NCBI GenBank assembly: GCA_037127255.1
Contig: JBANSL010000004.1
Span: 13,957,967-14,021,966 of the forward strand
Length of the DNA stretch: 64,000 nt
Direction of reading: 5' to 3'
Origin: Persicaria tinctoria
Lineage: Eukaryota > Streptophyta > Magnoliopsida > Caryophyllales > Polygonaceae
The notes beneath the pieces are model-generated. The model saw only the letters and a program-made list of their open reading frames with translations, was not told where the DNA came from and ran no database searches. The position numbers and the translations under genes were made by a program. This document shows, piece by piece, positions 46,410 through 58,983 of this stretch; within the stretch, counting starts at the first letter, position 1, and every line of letters starts with the position of its first letter.

Positions 46410-47423
46410 TGCCCTAACGATTGCTAAAGGAAAGCTTCATCGCCACTATCACTAACATTACAACTCCAATTTATGTATCGAGAGGGTCCTCGGTGCGGGG
46501 GGGAGGGGAATTTGAAGGCCATTTTATATAGAAAATAAACTACTTAATATTTTATCTAGGTTTTTTCACTAAGATATCTTACATCAATTCAAAGTATCAC
46601 GTACAATATTACTTACAAAAATCCATTTTGATAACTTAAAAATAATAGCGTATCTTGTCAAATAATTTAAAAAAATTATAAGCCACTAACACAAATGTAT
46701 AACATTATTAGGGGTTTATAAAACTTAGCGGGATAAATTAGGTAGAGATTGCATTGTATTGTATGTGTAATTTTTTTTACAAAAAATAGGATTCTTTTCC
46801 AAATTTTAATTATCTATATGGAAGACAGCATCTAGAAACACTCATTTAATAAATAAATAAAATAAACATGGCCCATTTACAAATTATATTTTAATTCACT
46901 TGTTAGGCATGTTAAAATTGAACATTATATTTGGATAGCCTTTTAAATGAGTGAGTGATTTAATTGGGTATTTGTAAACTTTTAAAAAATAAGATAACAT
47001 TATAAACAAGTATAATACGTCCTACATACATATTTGGGATTGGCCCTCTCACGGGCTGGGCCTTGGGTTGTAGCTCAGATTGCCTAGTGCTTGGACTGGC
47101 ACTGCCTATGAGAGGGCTACCAAGTGTCTAGTCCAAACATAAAACAACATTGGTTGAATATTGAACAGTGCCTTGACAGTTTGCTCCTTCCACTTAAAAC
47201 ACCAAATACAAATAAAATACAGTAATGTTAAGTTTGTAAAAGGTTATAAATAAATCAATACACAATGGAAAATGTGCATCCAATTTTATGTTAGTTTTAT
47301 ATTAGTTATGTTCTCAATTTTATTTTATGTGTGTTTACATTATTCGATTTCTGAGCATCGTGAGAACAATGAATCAAGGATGCCTGATAAAGTTGTATAT
47401 ACTGTATTTCGATCGACTCTATG
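46410..47423. other. AT-rich spacer, nothing recognised
   Basis: No gene. A GC-richer block at 47040-47130 (GGCCCTCTCA ... TGAGAGGGCT) forms a loose inverted repeat of unknown kind. Confidence 0.4.
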
Positions 47424-47428
47424 TCGAG

Positions 47429-48844
47429 TGATAGCATACATTTAGATAGCCATATTAGGTTGCATTTAGCATGATTTAGATTTATATAATGCATAGATTA
47501 TGCTAGATTTCCAATTTATACTCGTTTTGTTGGTGGAGTCGGAATCTACACACTTTTATGGATTATTTCAGATATATGAAGATCCGATGAGGAATGAGGA
47601 AGCTCATGGATGAAGGAAGAGTGAAGAGGAGAAGGAAAAGTGAAGAGCCCGGGAGCAGAATCGAAGTTAGAGAGTCTAAGTGAAAAACAAGTCAGCAGAA
47701 GTTGTCGCCAGACAAGCTGAACTTGTAACACACTTTCTAGAGGCCTCGGTGGTCCGATTGACTATTATAAGCATGCGTTGGAAAGCTCTTTCCGATATCT
47801 ACAACTTTCATGTTGACATCGAGACCATACGCGAAACGGAAAAATCGCTGTGAACAGTAAAAGCCGCCCCGCGGCTTGAAGCTCTGACGAAGGATTTTGC
47901 AATCGCCTGGCCGCCCCGCGACATGGGTTTGCTGTCCCGCGGCCTCTGGAGAAATGTCGAATCTGTTAATGGACTTTTTATCTCTTTAATTAGGCTTTTA
48001 GAATTATTATTTGACCGACTCTTTTGATGCTTTTTAAGGACGTTTTAGGGTTTGTTTTAAGGATCTAATTCATTAGTTTATGCACTTGGAGATTATCAAT
48101 TGAGAGAATCTAGAGGGGAGCCTCCATGACCATGGAGTGCTAAACTCTTTCGTTTCGTCTATGGATTGAAGCTTTTGTTTGATAAAGTTGCGAGATTTCT
48201 ATTATTGTTTTATTCCTATTGATTCGTATTTATTATTTTGCGAATATTGTTGATTTCTTCTAGTCCGTACAACTAGTTGATATTATTGCTAGGATTTTGT
48301 AGATTCCTCGTAGCGAACCTTAATCCATAGTAGCAATCATGCCTTTTTAGGACTCGTAGGACTAAATTGGTGTGTAGAGAATCAATTACATGTTAAATGC
48401 TGACTCGTAGCTTGGTGTTGCATGTATCCTGTGTAATCCTTAATCTTAATGCTACTATTAGGTTGAATCTTGACCGTGTTAGGGTTATCTAATTAGTAAG
48501 GGTTACTGGGACTCGTAGGACTAGTAAATTACATAAGATCAGGACAGGAACAATAATAGGATGAAAAGAGAACTTGAAGAAGAATCGATGATCAATCAAC
48601 CAAACTAAAGTGGATGTTTATAGATGGAACTGTTTTCTCAATTATTATCTCTATTAACTTGTTTATAGCTTATCTTATTTTCTTTACTTCAATCACCAAA
48701 ACCATCAATTTTCTACTAATTGGTAAATATACATTACTTAGGAATACTTGATTCTCTGTGAGATCGACCTCTTACTTGCTTACTATACTAGTTTGTAGGT
48801 TTGAGTTATACTTTGGTAGGAACAACGACAGTTTCCTCCTATCA
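47429..48844 (+). mobile_element. Solo LTR (Ty3-type), 1.4 kb
   Basis: Starts TGATAGCATAC at 47429 and ends CTCCTATCA at 48844, so the ends form TGATA/TATCA. The 5-bp duplication TCGAG is perfect (47424-47428 and 48845-48849). The 3' part (CTCTGTGAGATCGACCTC, 48755-48772) is the kind of text seen near the end of many plant Ty3 LTRs, and the block at 47780-47830 (TTTCCGATATCTACAACTTT) is another. No internal region, so it is solo. Orientation is judged from that 3' text. Confidence 0.82.
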
Positions 48845-48868
48845 TCGAGTTAGGGTTCTAAATTAGTA

Positions 48869-49103
48869 CTACCTCCGTTGCAAAATACAGGGGCTTTTAC
48901 TTTATGGCACGTTTTTTAATGAGCGAAAAACTCCCTGAAATATTAATTTTTTATTAAATTTTTTTACATAGTATTATACATATTAACAATATTTATAATA
49001 CTATGTAAAAAAATTTCATAAAAATTTAATATTTCATGGAGTTTTTCGCTCATTAAAAAACGTGCCATAAAGTAAAAGCCCCTATATTTTGCAACGGAGG
49101 TAG
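48869..49103. mobile_element. Stowaway MITE, same family as 24321-24555
   Basis: CTACCTCCGTTGC ... GCAACGGAGGTAG with TA on both sides (48867-48868, 49104-49105). 235 bases; the arms contain GAGCGAAAAACTCCCTGAAATATT and its inverse. Confidence 0.92.
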
Positions 49104-49299
49104 TAATTTTCAATGTGCCTCCCTTAAATTTTTTTTTTATCTCCACATAGATCCAAAATTGATATTATTAGCATAACATCTTGTCCGATTTTTCTAAGAT
49201 TAACCATTTATTTGTGACAACTATTAAAACATGATAGGCTATAAACCTACTCCCACAAGTGTATGGGATCGGTTATAGTATATCAAGGTGTCGAACTAT

Positions 49300-50814
49300 G
49301 AACTAATCTACAACTAGTTCAAGAAAACCCCGTATAGGTCTTCCTCTAGCGGCCCAAATCATCACCTTCATGGTGGCCGGAAACCTCGGCATAGAATGAA
49401 AAAACCTCCTCTGGGAGTCTCAACCCTCTTTTAGAACCCCAACTCACCCTCTTCGAGTGTCTTGGGAGCTTTTGGCGATCCTACTCACCTTGGGCTCCCC
49501 ACCAACCACTACTAGTCTCCGCCGGTGCCAAAACCCCCCTCTTTCTTCCTAGTTCTCTCTCTTGTTCTTGGGTGTTTGAGGCTGCTCATCTCACCCCGGG
49601 GTGTTATCGAAATGGGCTTCACTATCTGTCCATTCATAGTCGGCGTCTTAGGCTCGTTTCGCCTCCGATCCAGGTTCGCCTTGGCTCAATTGGTGGTTCT
49701 CGCCCTGTTTTGCGTCTGCTCTCTTCTTCTATCCCCTACTTCGTTCATCGATCTGGGTTTTTCAGCCTCTGGGTTGCGGCCCTCTTGCCTTAGCCCCAAA
49801 TCATTTATCCTCCTCTGCTAAAAATAGTTTCGGGGATTAACTCCCTCCTCCCAACCGAATCAAGGGGTTTACCCCCCAACCCATCACTCCCTTCCTCCCT
49901 CTCCGATCGTCCTCTCGGTGGCGGTCGGCCAGCGACACGAACTCGAGGTCCAGTTATATCATTATATGTTGTGGCCAGAAAACCCCCTTAGTGGAAACCT
50001 CATTTCGATCCCGTCTTCTTAGGAGTCTCGCATCATGCTTAGGCTCTCCCCTCCCTCTCCGATTGTCCTCTCGATGGCAGCATGGGTCGATCCGATGGCG
50101 TTTCATCCGAGGGTCTCGTTGGTTCCGACGTCGGTTGTCGCCTTGTCCTACGCTTGTTTTGATCGCCTCTTGTTGCTCGCTTCCTTAGGTCTCCTTGGGC
50201 CCAATGGAGGTCCACGGGTTATGAAATGAGCTCACTTTTGTGCTTTGGGCCAAAGCCTTTTGACCTGGGCCCAAAGCTGGCCCAACACTTAAAAATAATG
50301 AATAAATAAAACATAATAAAACTATATATATTTGTATTTTGATATATAAATAACCTCCTGCTTGCAAGGTTCAATATCCCTCTTTTACGAGTGTTGAAAT
50401 CCGTATCTTTATTGGTTGGTTTTCAGATGTTTTCTTCGGGTAGTGTGTGGCTTTGTCTTTGGTGTTCCTGAGTTGTCTACAACTTGTTGGGTCTGCGGCA
50501 TCCGGAGTCGGAACAGGTCGGGGTTGGGGTAGTGTGCAAAAGGCGACTTCGTATCCTAGAGATTGGTCATTGGGGTTTCGTCTTCACTGCTCACATGAGT
50601 TAGTGTTCTGCTGTACCACTGACTTGCGGTGCTTCCCTTTAGTGGTGTTTGACTTCATTTATTTCAGAGCGCATGTTACGTGGTGATTGCGCCTTTTTTT
50701 CTTCTCATGTATTTTCGGTTTTATTGTATGTTCAATGGTTCATCTGTCCGCTGACTTGTCGGCCCCTCGAGTTTCAGGTATGTCTGAGCTCGAATTATTA
50801 CTTAACTCAAAGAA
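49300..50814. mobile_element. 1.5-kb insertion between 18-bp direct repeats, class unknown
   Basis: ATATCAAGGTGTCGAACT occurs at 49282-49299 and again at 50815-50832. The sequence after the second copy looks like the natural continuation of the sequence before the first. Long, variable target duplications suggest a non-LTR retroelement. The inserted block is GC-richer at 49480-50280, has no good frame and shares text with 32330-33215. No clean poly(A) tail is present. Confidence 0.45.
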
Positions 50815-50832
50815 ATATCAAGGTGTCGAACT

Positions 50833-51000
50833 CAAGGACTAAAGGAGTACTAATTGAATCTTTGCAACTTGCTTGACTAAGCCAAAATAGTAGGTGAATT
50901 AATTGAGTTTTATGCTATAACTAATGAAACAAATTAAAACAAACAAACGAAAGTTGTAGAGGCAACTCTAATAAAATTCTAATAGGCAACTTTAATAAAA
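50833..51000. other. Host repeat flank
   Basis: AT-rich. A short direct repeat AGGCAACTYTAATAAAATTC is present twice (50961-51002). This segment and 53360-53579 appear to be one older sequence split by the LINE. Confidence 0.4.
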
Positions 51001-53357
51001 TTCGGATTCCATCCTCGATGGATTCAATGGATTATGAAATGCCTGACCACCTCTACACTCTCGGTCCTGGTCAACAACGCTCTGGGTAAACCTTTTAAAC
51101 TAGAGAGGGGTATTAGACAAGGAGATCATTTAGCACCTTACATCTTTGTTATAGTCATTGAAAGCCTAGCCAGAGAACTCCAACAGGAATCTCAATCAGT
51201 GGATGCCCTAGTAGGCATAAAAACTCACTCATGTTGGTCAACATATACCTTTTCTAACATTTGCATATGATACCTTAATCTTTACAGAAGCATCTCACAA
51301 AAGTCTAGATACAATAAAAAAATATGATTAACTATTAATTATCAGAAAAGTTCAATCCAATTTTCCAAAAATGTGGATCAAAATAAAGCTAGAAGTCTGG
51401 CTCAACAGATGAACATTCCTATGGCTAGAGGGATGGAAAAATATTTAGGCATTCCAATCATAAGTGGTAGGGTAAAAAATTGTGTATTCGATGAAGCTCT
51501 TCAAAACCTCAAGAAACAATTACCAAAATTGAAAGCGTCTTCTTTATCTTAAGCATGAAGAACAACTCTCATTAAAGCAAATTTAAGTTAAAAAACCAAT
51601 TACCTCATTTAGCTTCCTTCTTCCAAAAGACATCCATAATAAAATTGATCAGATAAATAAAAATTTCTTTTGGAACAAAACTCAAATAGAAAGGTATAAC
51701 CCTTTGATCAGCTGGGAGAAAATTTGTGCCCTTAAGGCTATTGGTGGCATGAGGATTAAAAGAGCTAAAGAGTGAAACATCTCTCTCCAAATGAAACTAT
51801 TCTGGAAAACTTACACTAAACCGGACAATATTTAGGTGAGAGTAATCAATGAAAAGTACCTCTAAAACAAAAATATTACTGATCTAAATATTCACAAGAC
51901 ATCTTGACAATTTGGCCGTCTTCTCAATCTTAGAGATTGTTTCCAAGAAGGGGCATACTCTTATGGATCATTGGTAATGGTGAGAACATAAATGTATGGA
52001 TAGACCCTTGGCTCAATGAGGGTAAGCTTGATAGATACAGAAATAGCCAGGACCCGGATATGAAAGTATCTCAATTGCTAACTCAAGAAAATAAATGGAA
52101 CATGGACATATTATGCCAAATGTTTCCACCTTAAATAGTTCAGCAGATTTCTCAAATCCCAATTCCGGATTGGAGTACCCCAAATAAACTCATATGGAAA
52201 TATAATAAGGAGGGGGTATTCTCTACGAAATCCTCTACAAATCCATACACACCCCCCATTAATCTCGAACAACATGAATAGCTCTTGGATATGGAATCTC
52301 CATCTTCCACTAAGAACTCAAAATTTCTTATGGAAAATTGTAGCAGATGGGCTTGCTTGCAACAAAAGAAAGATTAAATAGATTTTTCAATAGAGTTCAG
52401 TCACATTGCTGCTTATGTGATACCAGGGATGAAGTTGATGATCATCTCCTTCTTCAATGCTCAATCACTAAGTCTATTATCCACAAATTTTAAAGTTTGA
52501 CAGCAAATGTGATATCAAGGATGAATATGCTGATCATCGATCTCCTTCTTCAATGCTTATGGAAAATGTTGCTTATGTGATACCATAAAAGTACTTCCTA
52601 GGCTTAGGGGCTCCTTTGGCGTCCACTAGGAATATGGATTGTATTTGAAGAAACAATACCCATTTTGAACACCTATGTATAATTTGGCAAACAATATGGG
52701 AATCACGAAACATTGTCATATTCAAAAATAAGAAATTAGAAAGCATAGATACTATTGTCAGCAAAGCAATAAAATGTATTAAAGAATGGGAGGATGCTCA
52801 AGCAAAGGAGAAAGTCATTCATCATAAGCAGAGGAATAGATACACAAAATGGGTGAAACCCCCAATGGACACCTATAAAATAAATGTAGATGGATTGGTC
52901 AAACAATCTGGGGAATGCCGAATTGGGGGTATTGTCAGGAATCGGCATGGTCAGGTTATTGATAGTTTTCATGAAAAAGTTTCCAAAGGATCTGTTATCT
53001 ACACGGAATCCCTTACTATCTGCAATGGATTAGAGCTAGCCCGTAGAAAAGGTTGGCGGAATATTATAGTTGAAGGCGATAATTCGGAAGTGATCAGAGC
53101 AATTCAAGGTCCACAGGCTCCACCATGGGAAATCCTTAGAATGATTGAGAATATCAAGAGGATAAAGAGGGATTTTGCATCCGTTTAGATTCAACACTGC
53201 TTTCGAGAAGCTAACTATGCAGTTTGATTATATAGCTAGATGTAGCAACGACTGTAACATCTTTACTCTCCCTTTGAACATGGATCTTTGTAGCATCATC
53301 CGGAAGGATGATCAAGAATGGTCTTTTTAAGACATTCTAATGTTTGCCTAATGTAAA
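51001..53357 (+). pseudogene. LINE ORF2 remnant, 5'-truncated
   Basis: Starts within the RT domain (KFGFHPRWIQWIMKC, then LVNNALGKPFKLERGIRQGD, with the usual P of RQGDP changed). It continues through QKSSIQFSKN and WNKTQIERYNPLISWEKIC, then GNGENINVWIDPWL (51960-52010), a degraded zinc-binding region (about 52180-52470, AAYVIP for the CC motif) and an open RNase H-like piece at 52853-53188 (YKINVDGLVK, IYTESLTICNGLELA, IVEGDNSEV). It ends near an A run at 53350-53357. Many stops and shifts occur between the pieces. It is a relative of the minus-strand LINE at 30.5-32.1 kb. The target duplication is not clear. Confidence 0.82.
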
Positions 53358-53579
53358 AAAAACTCAAATGGATAGACTAAAGAGTTTTTCTCGCTTGAAC
53401 GAATTTGATTCTGTATGAAGGCAAGTTATCTAAGTTCATTACTAATCTCCTTTCATTCTCAAAGTAATTAAATTGTACTCAACCGGTTAACAGTCACTCT
53501 CGTGCAAGGTTAAACTAAACTTAGATCCATTACGCTCCTAGAATCTAAGCAAGTTCATTCAAATATATCCTCTCGGTTA

Positions 53580-54863
53580 GGGCTGTTATTTGAGCCGAAC
53601 AGCTCGAGATCAGTTCGGGCTCGAGCTCGGCTCGTTTGAATAGATAAAACAAGCCGAGCTTGAACAAGGTTTTGAGCTTGAACAAGGTTTTGGGCTCAAA
53701 CTGAGCCCGAGCCGAGCTCGAAAGCTCGAGGGTGTGGTAATTTACGAAATTACCCTTAGGGTAAAATGAGGTAGGAGGACTGAAAGGACGCCGCTTCTCC
53801 CTCTTTCAATCTTTCCCCAACTCTCCTTCGTTCAATCACCGCCCTTCTCGATCCCCCCATCCCTCCTTTCTCCCTCAATTCCTCACTTCATCCTTTCTAC
53901 TAGGCGGTGCCGGTAAACTTCTCTTCTTCCGGCGAACGGCTGCACCAGCACCACGCCACCATGACCTGTGCGACATCGCATTCTTTCTCCCTCAGTTCCT
54001 CGGCAAACTTCTCTTCTTCTCGTTCAATTGTCGCCCTTCCTCAATCCCGCAATCCCTCATTTCTCCCTCAATTCCTCCTGTCTCCTAGGTGGTGCCGATA
54101 ATCTTCTCTTCTTCTGGCGAGCGGCTGCAGCAGCACACCACGCCACCATGACTTGTGCGGCGTCGCTTCCTGTTCGAGTGTTCGACCCTCCGACCTTACT
54201 TCCTCCTCTAGTCCTCTGCGATCGTACTCCATCGTTGTGCGTCTTTCGCGTTGTTCGTGTTTCCTCCAGCAGTAGTGCAGTACCATGCTCGTCTTACTCT
54301 CTCTTTATTCATACTCCTCTTATTTGCTCGAGATAATGGATTAATTTGTGTATTCTCTGTGTTGATTAATTTGTGCATTCTCTGCAATTCATGAACAATA
54401 AGATGATATTTGTGTATTCTCTTGGTTGATTGTCAAAGCAGAAGATAATGGTTTAATTTGTTCCATTGATATGTCATATTTGTGTTGATTTACTATCAAA
54501 GCAGAAGATTGTGTATCTGTCTTTGTTTGTCTATTTTCTGTGTATGTGTTGATTGACTATCAAAGCGGGATGTTGAAAAATTGATATTTGTTCTCGATTT
54601 GTTGATTGAAATTTAGGCTTGCAGTGATTTAACAAGCTCGAATGAGCCCAACTAACGAGCTCGAACAAGCTTAGGCTTCTTCGCTCGGCTTGTTCGAGCC
54701 TAACAAGCCCAAGCTCGAGTTTAAGGCTGGGCTCGCCAGCCGAACTTTAGCGCCAAAAAAAGCTCGAACAAAATTTGGGCTCGAGCTCGGCTCAACTTGT
54801 TTCCCGTTCGAGCCAAGCTTGAACAAGTCAAGCTCAGCTCGTTTGGCTCGAATATCACCCTTA
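53580..54863. mobile_element. hAT-type element with GCTCGAGCC subterminal motifs
   Basis: TAGGGCTGTTATTTGAGCC at the left and GGCTCGAATATCACCCTTA at the right, inside a perfect 8-bp duplication CTCTCGGT (53572-53579 and 54864-54871). Both ends are dense in GAGCTCG, GCTCGAGC and CTCGGCTCG motifs (53600-53730 and 54620-54850). The interior (53760-54350) holds two copies of a C/T-rich block with CTTCTCTTCTTC and CACCACGCCACCATGAC, a local duplication at about 53900-53970 and 54090-54160. No transposase. Frames inside (for example 53968-54336) are low-complexity. Confidence 0.9.
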
Positions 54864-54871
54864 CTCTCGGT

Positions 54872-56107
54872 CTCAATTAGAACAAACAAAACATATAATT
54901 TCTATGAAGACCTATAAATCCTCAAGAGATCTTGAATCATACTATTATGTCACTCATAAGCAAACATTAATATCTCAGGTTCAATCCTATAACTTCAATG
55001 ACAACAATCACCCCTCAGTCTCATGCAATCATCTATCATCCAATTAGGGTTATCTCCTCTCGGTCTCAACCCCTAATAGGATCTAATCAAATATTGATTA
55101 GTCTATGCTCAATAGGATTAAATCAAACAAGAGTCAAGCCACATTCAAGTGATATTATGTAACGGTCTATCTCAATCTAGTCAGGATCACCCCAACCCTA
55201 TAACGATCGAATTAGGCATAGTGAAGGAAAACAAATCAAAAGCAAAATAAGATGACATAGCTAAGAAGAGTAAGAGAAATATACTTGATCTTCTATAGCG
55301 AAAATCGTCTCAAGCATCCAATTTGCAACTTTTTATCATCCAACTAATCTAGGGTTTTCCTAAGTTTTCCTAAAACCCAAAATCTAAGTTTTTGAGTGAT
55401 CCCTCTTTCTCCAAAACGTTACACACTGGATAAACTCAATTCTAAGTATTTATATCCACTTAAAATAACCCAAAACAAATTAAAGAAAAACCGAAAATCT
55501 GTAAATTTGGTAGAAACTAGCCTTGTCACGAGTCGTGATGGGTCTCCCACGAGTTGTGGCATCTGACAGAAGCTCACAGAACACATGGATTCACTTGCCA
55601 TGACTCGTGAAGGACACCCCACCAGTCGTGAAAACTTGATGTAGCTGAAAATTGCACAAATTCCCTTGTCGTGACTTTTGAAGGCCATTCCGCGAGTTGT
55701 GGTACATCACCTTGAACTCCTATATATGACCAATTCACTTGATATGCTTGCTTCATGACCTATCTCTTTTGCTTGTCTTTTAATCCCCTTCCATTATATG
55801 CATAAAATTAAGCTCGAATCATCGACCCATGCCTACAAAACACAAACAAAACTTGTGTAAACATCTGAATCATAAATAATATAGAAACCACACTAAAAGA
55901 TAATTAACCTACTCTAAAATGATGCATGAAGCTAGACTAAGAGCGTGTTTGGTTGCAGCTTCCAAGGGGTTTCGGAGGTGGAAAAAAAATAAGTTCTTCA
56001 CCTTCTTGTTTGGCTGCAACTTTTGCAAGAGTTGTGGGAGTTAAAGGTGGAGCTTTGGGAAGTTTATTTTCCCTGAAAATGGAAGCTAGGGGAGGGTAGC
56101 TTCCAGA
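54872..56107. other. Old repeat flank without genes
   Basis: Resembles LTR-retrotransposon-associated text. Degenerate copies of CACGAGTCGTGA/CACGAGTTGTGG recur at 55527-55560, 55599-55630 and 55668-55702. GAGCGTGTTTGGTTGCAGC at 55940 looks like the end of a MITE; no partner is found. Confidence 0.4.
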
Positions 56108-56112
56108 GTTTA

Positions 56113-57156
56113 TGAAGACTCCACCTTGATTGTAAGATCTTGACGTACTAACTTGCAGGGATGATGAAAGACAAAACATTGTCTTGATTTCAAGGTCTTG
56201 AAACCAGGACTATATTGGGCATTTCCTTACGAATACCTTTTTTCTATATAAGTTATGGTTTGGGTTTTATATGTACATCTATCCAAGCTAACCTGCGGGA
56301 CTTTATTCAAAGAGATGGACCTTCCTCAAATGGGCTCGAATATCGAAAGGAATTGGGTTCACATTCATTGTGAGAGATCTCACAATTGCCTTTTCGGATC
56401 AACCCAAATAAGGAAAGAAAGATCCTTAAAGATCAAGGCTTGAGACTGGCTTGAGGCTCGTCGATTTGCACCAGATTGTGGAGCGTCCTCTGGAATTGGA
56501 AAGAATCATTTTTGATAGAATATTCAAAACTTCAAACGGCTCCTTTGGTGATCTATTTAAACGGTGCAAATGGAAGATGAAGAAAATCGAAGCAAGCATT
56601 GATTTCGAGAGCATCAAGCAATAGAAAATATTCTCTTTACACGTTGAGCTTAGTGTGATCAGTTTTAAGTGTTGAGAGAAACACCAGTCTTTATTGTACA
56701 AGTCATTTGACTATTTGAGTCACTCTTTGAGTTTTATACTCGTGATAGCACACTTTGGTTTGTAGTTGGTTCCTCTATTTCACTTGTAAGGTTGAGGGCT
56801 AGAATAGAAGCGGTGATGCTTTGTATAGGGGAATGGAAGTTCTCCTAGGTAGTTCTAGTCTCAAGGAAGTGAAATAAAGAGGTTTGAATCCTATGTTTTG
56901 GAGAACCCTAGGCAGGGACGTAGGTCAAGTTCGTGCCGAACCTCGTTAACAATTCGTGTGTTCATCTATTTATTTATTCCGCATTTACTTTACTGTATTC
57001 GACTTTGCCTTGTCAAGATTCGATTGCATATCGAGGTCTTGACAAGATGGTTTGCAAACTGCCTTGAAGTTTCTTATCTTGCGAAAATCGTACATGCTCT
57101 ATTCACCCCCCCCCCCCCTCTTCTAGAGTATTGTTTATCACCTTATAGACTCTTCA
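56113..57156 (+). repeat. 5' LTR of the 56-64 kb Copia
   Basis: TTTCTATATAAG (56239-56250) is a TATA-like box, shared with the 3' copy. The left edge is set by the GTTTA duplication, but LTR homology begins only at about 56138. Confidence 0.75.
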
Positions 57157-57228
57157 ATTGGTATCAGAGCTTGGCTCATTGTTTTTTATCTAACAATCTT
57201 GTGAGTTTTTCAGCATGTATAACATAGG

Positions 57229-58361
57229 TGATGGAGGATTCACTCAAGGAACATCAACCAACCGACCTTCTCTGTTTTGTGGCAACAACTTTATTCACTG
57301 AAGATCACGGTCAAGACCTTGAGCTATGGGACCTTGTCAAGAAAGGGCCACACATTCCAATGAAGACCGTCGACGGAAAAGAAGTCGAGAAGACCAAGGC
57401 TGAATTCGCTCAAACCGATCTGGAGAACATCGCTAAGAATTTCAAACCTATGAATTTACTATATTGTGCTCTTGATGCTAATGAATTTAACCGTGTTTCA
57501 TCCTGCAAGAGTGCTAAGGAAATTTGGGACAAGCTTGTGGTCACATATGAAGGCACAAGTCAAGTCAAAGAGAGCAAGATCAACATCTTTCTCAGACAAT
57601 ACGAGTTGTTCCGGATGAATCCTGATGAATCAGTGAAGGAGATGTTCACGAGATTTACTCAAATTGTAAACAACCTCGGCTCACTTGGGAAAACTTTCTC
57701 CAACCCAGAGAAAATTAGGAAGGTTCTCAGGAGCCTCCCAAAAGACAAGTGGGGACCCAAGGTTACTACAATTGAGGAAGCTTAAGACCTTACTACACTG
57801 CCATTAGATGATCTTCTTGGAAAGCTCATCACCCATGAAATGATATTAAATGAGGAAGATGGAGAAGTACTGCCAACAACAAAGAATCTTGCCCTCAAAG
57901 CAAAGAAAGATCAATCACAATCTAATGGTGACGAAAGTGACAACGAAGATGATCCATTTTCTCTTATCACACGAGGATTAGCACGAATTCTGAAAATGAA
58001 GAAGCAATTCTCAAATAGGGAAAATGCTGGATCATCTAGATTCAGAGGTAAGTCGCCAAACTCTTCGAAAAAGCCAAAAGTACTAACGTGCTTTGAATGT
58101 GGTGAAACATATCATCTCGTAAAAGAATGTCCTGTGAAGAAAAGAAACAAGTTCAGAAAGTATGATCAAAAGAAGAAGGTTATGCTAGCAACTTGGAGCG
58201 ACTCGGATTCCTCAGAAGATTCAGATTCAGAAGGAGACCAAGCAAATCTCTGTCTAATGGCTGAACATGAGAAATCCAGGAGTCAAGACCTTGATGAAGT
58301 GGTAAGAAACTTAATTTCAGGGCCTCCAGATGTTCTTTCTGAAGTACTAATTAAGAAATAG
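57229..58361 (+). pseudogene. Copia gag
   Basis: The frame 57228-57785 opens MMEDSLKEHQPTDLLCF and contains the Copia gag core (NLLYCALDANEFNRVS, CKSAKEIWDKLVVTYEGT, VKESKINIF, VKEMFTRFTQIVNNL). A TAA at 57783-57785 breaks it at IEEA. A second open piece (57840-58361) has the zinc knuckle CFECGETYHLVKEC, then an acidic Ser-rich stretch. A single-stop version of an otherwise normal gag. Confidence 0.85.
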
Positions 58362-58401
58362 GATTTCTAATGAAGCAGCCTACAACAGTGAAATCAACAT
58401 C

Positions 58402-58983
58402 TTGAAAGAAAAGCTGAAAGACCAACAGAAATGTATCAGTGACATGTCGCTGGAAATAAAAAATCTTGAAGCTTCTCGGACAGCTCTTGACATTAAAGTC
58501 AAGACCTTGAGTTCAGAGAGTTCTGATCTCAAGCAAAGCCTCTCCTCTCTAAAGATTCGAAATGGTGATTTAGAAAAGGAAAAGGCCAAGCTATCCGACA
58601 AGTGCCAAGATCAGCAAACATCACTTATACAATTCATAAGGTCCAAAGCCAATCTCGATAAGATGTTATGTGAACAGCAACTCTCATTCAATAAGAGTGG
58701 TATTGGCTACAACAAAAAATTTCCAAAGAAACCCAGTACCACTTTTGTTAAAGCTAAAGGCAATTGGCGTTCACCTACATGCTTTTACTGCTGTAAGAAA
58801 GGACATGTGAAGGAAACCTGTCCATATAGACAAAAGGACCCTCACATCATTAGAAACACATTTCATGTACGTCTTAATGAGAAGATAAAACTAGTTTGGG
58901 TTCCAAAAGGGACAAGACCACCTAACATGGTCTATCCACATTATGAATCTAAAATTATGTATTGGTCTAGCCGGAAAGGATGA
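58402..58983 (+). pseudogene. Gag C-terminal part: coiled coil plus second zinc knuckle
   Basis: A Lys/Glu/Ser-rich helical stretch (MKEKLKDQQKCISDMSLEIK onward, heptad-like, residues 1-95) is followed by CFYCCKKGHVKETC, a second CX2CX4HX4C knuckle near 58779-58820. Gag with two knuckles separated by a coiled coil is usual in SIRE-type elements. It is separated from the first gag piece by a stop at 58359 and a short gap. Confidence 0.75.

Noticed and set aside
47040..47130. tRNA or SINE suggested by GTAGCTCAGATTGCC
   Set aside because: No B box at a suitable distance and no tail.
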